From: Nitriliruptoraceae bacterium
GTDB taxonomy: Bacteria > Actinomycetota > Nitriliruptoria > Nitriliruptorales > Nitriliruptoraceae
Direction of reading: 5' to 3'
Length of the DNA stretch: 9,373 nt
Assembly: GCA_007118045.1 (NCBI GenBank)
Contig: SKTG01000208.1
Span: 1 to 9,373 of the forward strand
The notes under the pieces were generated by a model. It saw nothing but the letters and a program-made list of their open reading frames with translations, was not told where the DNA came from and ran no database searches. This document shows, piece by piece, positions 6,097 through 9,373 of this stretch. Position 1 is the first letter of the stretch. Every line of letters starts with the position of its first letter. The translations under genes and the position numbers were made by a program.

Positions 6097-6651
6097 TCAG
6101 CCGATCCGTTCACGTGCGAGCAGCAGCCCGATCACGGTCTTCGCGTCCGTGATCGTCCCGTCGACGACGGCCGCGATCGCCTCCTCGAACGGCAACGCGA
6201 CCACCTCGAGGTCGGCTTCCTCCGCCTCCGGCACGAAGTCGTCCGGGGGCTCGGTGGGGGCTGCCCCCTCGCCGAGGTAGACGTGGGTGCGCTCGGTCGT
6301 CCAGCCGGCGGAGTTGCGGAACAGCGTCAGGTGCCGCAGCTCGCGGACCGCGACGTGCATCTCCTCCGCCAGCTCGCGACGGGCGGCGTCGGCGACCGCT
6401 TCACCCTCGACGTCGAGCATGCCGGCGGGGATCTCCAGCACGTACCCACCGACGGGGTGGCGGTACTGGCGCAGCAGGAGGACCGTGCCCTCGTCGGTGA
6501 CCGGGACGACCCCGACGGACTCGCCGTGCTCGACGACCTCGCGTTCGATCGTCCCGCCGTCGGCGACGCGGACCCGGTCGATGCGCACGCGTGCGAAGCC
6601 GTCGTGCACGACCCGGCTGTCGACGGTCTCGTACCAGGCAGGGTCGCTCAC
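6097..6651 (-). CDS. NUDIX hydrolase, ADP-ribose pyrophosphatase-like
   Basis: A 184-aa hydrolase that probably cleaves a nucleoside diphosphate linked to another group, such as ADP-ribose, using Mg2+. The NUDIX box spans 77-100: Gly77, Glu84, Arg92-Glu93, Glu96 and Glu97 are in place, so the metal-binding glutamates are intact. Two deviations are visible: six rather than five residues between Gly77 and Glu84, and His99 where the consensus has Gly. The proline about 15 residues after the box that marks ADP-ribose pyrophosphatases is Ala115 here (NSAGW). The start is GTG 6651, with GGGAG 6 nt upstream. It sits 16 bp after pyrG in the position held by the ADP-ribose pyrophosphatase Rv1700 in M. 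tuberculosis. Context favours an ADPRase; the missing proline leaves the substrate open. Confidence 0.9.
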   Translation of the reverse strand: MSDPAWYETVDSRVVHDGFARVRIDRVRVADGGTIEREVVEHGESVGVVPVTDEGTVLLLRQYRHPVGGYVLEIPAGMLDVEGEAVADAARRELAEEMHVAVRELRHLTLFRNSAGWTTERTHVYLGEGAAPTEPPDDFVPEAEEADLEVVALPFEEAIAAVVDGTITDAKTVIGLLLARERIG

Positions 6652-6667
6652 GTCCGTCTCCCGCTCG

Positions 6668-8455
6668 TCAGGGCGCCCGGTAGGCGGCTCCGGGGATCGG
6701 TGCGCCTCGTTCCACGCCCGGTGTGCGGCGGGCCCCCACGTCCACGCGCGTGGCGGCGGCGAGCTCGCCGGCGGTCGGCTCGTCGAAGTCGACCGGCAGC
6801 CGGCCCGAGGCCTCCCGACGGTGCTGCGCCATCGCCCGGACGAAGCCGTCGAACAACGGGTGCGGGCGGTTGGGTCGCGAACGCAGTTCCGGGTGCGCCT
6901 GGGTGCCCACGAAGAACGGGTGCTCGGTCAGCTCGATGAACTCGACGAGCCGATCGTTGGGTGAGACGCCCGAGAACACCAGGCCGGCGTCACCGAGGGC
7001 GCGGCGGTAGCGGTTGTTGACCTCGAACCGGTGCCGGTGCCGCTCGTAGACCACCGGCTCGTCCGCGTAGAGCGCGCGTGTGCGCGACCCCTCGAGCAGC
7101 TTGGCCGGGTAGGCCCCGAGCCGCATCGTGCCGCCCTTGTCCACGACCTCGCGTTGGTCGTGCATCAGGTCGATCACGGGGTGCTGGCAGGCGGGCTCGA
7201 ACTCCGAGGAGTGCGCGCCGGCGAGCCCGGCGACCGCGCGGGCGAACTCCACGATGGCCAGCTGGAGCCCGAGACACAGGCCGAGGAAGGGCACCTCGTG
7301 CCGGCGTGCCCAACCGATCGCGGCGATCTTGCCCTCGACGCCGCGGACCCCGAACCCGCCGGGAACCAGCACCCCGTCCACGCCGGCGAGCAGTTCCCCG
7401 ACGCGCTCGGCGGCCTGCTCGTCGGCGCCGTCGAGCCCGAGCGAGAGGTCGTCCGAGGCGACCCACCGGATGCCGACCTCGACGCCGTTCGCGATGCCGC
7501 CGTGTCGCAACGCCTCGACGACGGACAGGTACGCGTCGGGCAGGTCGACGTACTTGCCCACGATGGCGACCTCGACCTGCTCGTGGGTCGCGAACACACG
7601 GTCGACGAGCCGCTCCCACTCCTGGAGGTCGGGTGTGGTCTCGGGCAGCCGCAGGGAGCGCACGACCACCTCGTCCAACCCCTCGTCACGCATGGCGAGC
7701 GGGACCTGGTAGAGCGAGGAGCTGTCGACGGCCGCGATGACCGCCTCGACCGCGACGTCGCACTGCATCGCGACCTTGCGGCGCAGACCCTCGTCGAGGT
7801 CGCGGTCGCTGCGCAGGACCAGGACGTCCGGCTGGATCCCGATCGACCGCAGCTCGCGCACCGAGTGCTGGGCGGGCTTGGTCTTGAGCTCACCGGAGGC
7901 GGCGATGTAGGGCACGAGCGCGCAGTGGACGTAGACGATGTTGTCCCGACCGACGTCGTAGCGGAACTGGCGGATCGCTTCGAGGAACGGCAGCCCCTCG
8001 ATGTCGCCGACGGTGCCACCGACCTCCGTGATCACCACGTCCGCGTCCTCGGCCACGGCGTGGATGCGGTGCTTGATCTCGTCGGTGATGTGGGGGATCA
8101 CCTGGACGGTCTTGCCGAGGTAGTCGCCGCGTCGTTCCTTGTCGATGACCGACGACCAGATCTGTCCGGAGGACACGCTCGAGCCCCGGTGCAGGTTCTC
8201 GTCGATGAAGCGCTCGTAGTGGCCCAGGTCGAGGTCGGTCTCGCCGCCGTCCTCGGTGACGAACACCTCGCCGTGCTCGAACGGGTTCATCGTGCCCGGG
8301 TCGACGTTGATGTAGGGGTCGAGCTTCTGGATCGTCACCCGCAGGCCGCGAGCCTTCAGCAACCGTCCCAGCGACGCGGCCGTGATGCCCTTGCCCAGCG
8401 CCGAGGAGACACCTCCGGTGACGAACACGTGCTTGACCTCGTGCGCGTCGCCCAC
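6668..8455 (-). CDS. pyrG: CTP synthase
   Basis: A 595-aa cytosolic enzyme making CTP from UTP, ATP and glutamine, the last step of pyrimidine nucleotide synthesis. The synthetase domain (about 7-272) has the P-loop region GGVSSALGKGITAASLG at 14-30 and motifs TEDGGETDLDLGHYERF and ITEVGGTVGDIEG. The glutamine amidotransferase domain (about 295-545) has oxyanion motif PGGFGVRG, nucleophile Cys394 in LGLCLGLQ, and His521 and Glu523 in AHPE. About 45 C-terminal residues extend past the amidotransferase; actinobacterial enzymes are often this long. The frame is open to 8539, but I choose GTG 8455: AAGGGG lies 5 nt upstream, the promoter candidate is at 8499-8528, and the conserved N-terminus KHVFVTGG follows within ten residues. 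It leads a probable operon with the NUDIX and xerD genes. Its leader may regulate it. Confidence 0.97.
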   Translation of the reverse strand: MGDAHEVKHVFVTGGVSSALGKGITAASLGRLLKARGLRVTIQKLDPYINVDPGTMNPFEHGEVFVTEDGGETDLDLGHYERFIDENLHRGSSVSSGQIWSSVIDKERRGDYLGKTVQVIPHITDEIKHRIHAVAEDADVVITEVGGTVGDIEGLPFLEAIRQFRYDVGRDNIVYVHCALVPYIAASGELKTKPAQHSVRELRSIGIQPDVLVLRSDRDLDEGLRRKVAMQCDVAVEAVIAAVDSSSLYQVPLAMRDEGLDEVVVRSLRLPETTPDLQEWERLVDRVFATHEQVEVAIVGKYVDLPDAYLSVVEALRHGGIANGVEVGIRWVASDDLSLGLDGADEQAAERVGELLAGVDGVLVPGGFGVRGVEGKIAAIGWARRHEVPFLGLCLGLQLAIVEFARAVAGLAGAHSSEFEPACQHPVIDLMHDQREVVDKGGTMRLGAYPAKLLEGSRTRALYADEPVVYERHRHRFEVNNRYRRALGDAGLVFSGVSPNDRLVEFIELTEHPFFVGTQAHPELRSRPNRPHPLFDGFVRAMAQHRREASGRLPVDFDEPTAGELAAATRVDVGARRTPGVERGAPIPGAAYRAP

Positions 8456-8493
8456 GCCGTCCCCTTCGCCTGGCCGGCCGCGGGGTGCGGCCC
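8456..8493 (-). promoter_or_regulatory. structured pyrG leader: 5'-end hairpin with anti-SD loop
   Basis: Starting from the predicted site in GGG (8493-8491), the leader begins GGGC. GGCCGC (8492-8487) and GCGGCC (8481-8476) form a perfect 6-bp stem at the extreme 5' end with loop ACCCC (8486-8482). The loop CCCC can pair with GGGG (8464-8461), the core of the pyrG ribosome-binding site, across an 11-nt connector, which fits an H-type pseudoknot that would hide the site. Start in a GGGC run resembles Bacillus subtilis pyrG, where low CTP causes repeated G insertion. Structures are seen in the sequence; the regulatory role is inferred. Confidence 0.4.
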
Positions 8494-8498
8494 GGTCG

Positions 8499-8528
8499 AC
8501 CGTAGCGTCCCGCACCCGCACGGGCCAA
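8499..8528 (-). promoter_or_regulatory. promoter candidate for pyrG-NUDIX-xerD
   Basis: On the minus strand, TTGGCC (8528-8523) and TACGGT (8504-8499) are exactly 18 bp apart in the recN-pyrG gap. The predicted start is near 8492, in a GGG run. The match in design to the parA promoter candidate (same TTG-CC pattern, same spacing, TA-n-G-n-T -10) supports both. Confidence 0.55.
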
Positions 8529-8603
8529 CGAGGCCTCACCGGCCCCGTGGGTCTGGTCCGCGACGAGGGTGCGCGGGCCGTGGGCGGTCGTGACCGACGC
8601 GGG

Positions 8604-9373
8604 TCAGCTCGCCCGACGCGTGCTCGCCTGCTCCATCAGCTCGCGGGCGTGGTCGAGGCCGGCCGCGGCCGTGGCGTCGCCACCCAGCATGCGTGCCAGC
8701 TCGGCGACGCGGTCGTCGTCGCCGACCTGGCGGGTGGTGGTGACCGTGCGTCCTCCGGCGAGCCCCTTCTCCACCACGTGGTGCACGTCGGCGAACGCGG
8801 CGAGCTGGGCCAGGTGGGTGACGCAGAGCACCTGACGGCGTACGGCGCCCTCGCCCGCGGCCAACCGGGCGAGCTTCTCGCCCACGGCCATGGCCGTCGA
8901 GCCCCCGATCCCGGCGTCGACCTCATCGAAGACCAGCACCTCCGCGTCGTCGACGTCGGCGAGCGCGACCTCGATCGCGAGGGAGACGCGCGAGCGCTCA
9001 CCGCCGGAGGCCGCTGCCGCGATCGGCTTGGCCGGCTCGCCCGGGTTGGGGGCGAGCAGGAACGTCACCCGGTCGCCGCCGTCCGGGCCGAGGTGGTCGT
9101 CCTCGAGCGCGGCCACCTCGATGGTCGCCCGTGCGTGTGGCATACCCAGATCGGCGAGGTGGCCGTCGACCACCGAGGCCAGGTGCTCGGCCGCGGCCGT
9201 GCGGCCGCGGCGCACGTCGGCCGCGGCGGCCGCCGCTTCCTCACGGGCCTGCGTGACCTGGCCGTCCAGGGCGTCCGCGTCCGCCTCGTCGAGCTCGAGC
9301 TGCTCCAGTCGGGTCCTGGCCTCGGCCGCGTAGTCGAGGACCGCCGGGACGTCCGCCCCGTACTTGCGCGTCA
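8604..9373 (-). CDS. recN: DNA repair protein RecN, C-terminal part (cut by the window end)
   Basis: The last 255 codons of recN are visible, with the reading frame open through 9371 and continuing beyond the window; the full protein is usually about 550-590 aa. RecN is an SMC-like ATPase that acts early in double-strand break repair. The visible part starts in the coiled-coil region (TRKYGADVPAVLDYA), then gives the C-terminal ATPase half: the TFLLAPNPGEP strand, the ABC signature ASGGERSR near 9000, Walker B VLVFDEVDAGIGG near 8925, and the switch His in CVTHLAQLAAF near 8815. The DxxVAELARMLGG tail is typical. The N-terminal Walker A half and promoter (often LexA-controlled) are outside. 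In mycobacteria two genes separate recN from pyrG; here only about 150 bp do. Confidence 0.96.
   Translation of the reverse strand, partial: TRKYGADVPAVLDYAAEARTRLEQLELDEADADALDGQVTQAREEAAAAAADVRRGRTAAAEHLASVVDGHLADLGMPHARATIEVAALEDDHLGPDGGDRVTFLLAPNPGEPAKPIAAAASGGERSRVSLAIEVALADVDDAEVLVFDEVDAGIGGSTAMAVGEKLARLAAGEGAVRRQVLCVTHLAQLAAFADVHHVVEKGLAGGRTVTTTRQVGDDDRVAELARMLGGDATAAAGLDHARELMEQASTRRAS

Noticed and set aside
6108..6116. parS-like sequence GTTCACGTG near the end of the NUDIX gene
   Set aside because: It has the CACGTG core but lacks one base of the left arm and has no matching right arm; it lies inside coding sequence. Other CACGTG sites in the window lack both arms.
4549..6939. A 796-codon open frame on the plus strand across xerD and the NUDIX gene
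   Set aside because: It is antisense to well-supported genes with intact catalytic motifs, is rich in His, Arg and Gly with no recognisable domain, and is open because stop codons are rare at this GC content.
7031..8593. A 520-codon plus-strand open frame opposite pyrG
   Set aside because: It mirrors the pyrG codons, has the low-complexity Asp/Val/Leu/His composition of antisense frames, and pyrG is certain on the other strand.
8585..8596. CGGTC-GT-GACCG inverted repeat after the recN stop as a terminator
   Set aside because: As RNA only 4 pairs with a 4-nt loop can form and no U-tract follows; short GC repeats like this are expected by chance here.
1..9373. Defence system, mobile element, CRISPR or biosynthetic cluster
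   Set aside because: Every long supported gene belongs to a core or regulatory family; the tyrosine recombinase fits chromosomal XerD, no terminal repeats or repeat arrays were seen, and base composition is uniform.

Overview
The window is high-GC, almost fully coding DNA with strong G/C preference at third codon positions and frequent GTG starts. This suggests an actinobacterium (Actinomycetota). The order recN, pyrG, NUDIX, xerD, parA matches a block conserved across that phylum; in Mycobacterium tuberculosis it corresponds, as I recall it, to the recN, Rv1697-Rv1698, pyrG, Rv1700, xerD ... parA, scpA, scpB neighbourhood. A deep-branching, non-model lineage is possible, but the window cannot fix the genus.

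Layout. Positions 1-260 are a leader region with a candidate promoter (30-57), a near-perfect 18-bp dyad (78-95) and a possible 46-codon leader ORF (121-261) whose stop overlaps the next start. Then come a plus-strand two-component pair: a six-helix NarL-type sensor histidine kinase (261-1904) and, 2 bp later, its LuxR-type response regulator (1907-2539). Everything to the right is on the minus strand and should be read from right to left: the 3' half of recN (8604-9373, running off the window), pyrG for CTP synthase (6668-8455), a NUDIX hydrolase (6097-6651), a XerD-like tyrosine recombinase (5131-6054), a Soj/ParA ATPase (3948-4826) and a thymidine/pyrimidine-nucleoside phosphorylase (2552-3886). 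The regulator and phosphorylase genes converge with 12 bp between their stops, over a bulged hairpin.

Transcription units, inferred. A promoter of form TTGGCC-18-TACGGT starts pyrG-NUDIX-xerD; a hairpin just after xerD probably ends it. The -35 box of a second promoter, TTGTCC-18-TAGGTT, abuts that hairpin and drives parA-deoA. The genes are mostly core functions: DNA repair (RecN), chromosome dimer resolution and segregation (XerD, ParA), CTP supply (PyrG), nucleotide clean-up (NUDIX) and pyrimidine nucleoside salvage (DeoA). The two-component pair is the most accessory-looking part; its signal is unknown.

The protein-coding content is ordinary. The most interesting signal is non-coding: the 38-nt pyrG leader starts in a GGGC run, forms a perfect 6-bp hairpin at its very 5' end, and carries CCCC in the hairpin loop that can pair with the GGGG of the pyrG ribosome-binding site. 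This is a possible pseudoknot or CTP-sensing control element. The dyad and small ORF before the histidine kinase rank second. I saw no tRNA, rRNA, CRISPR, insertion sequence or phage gene.
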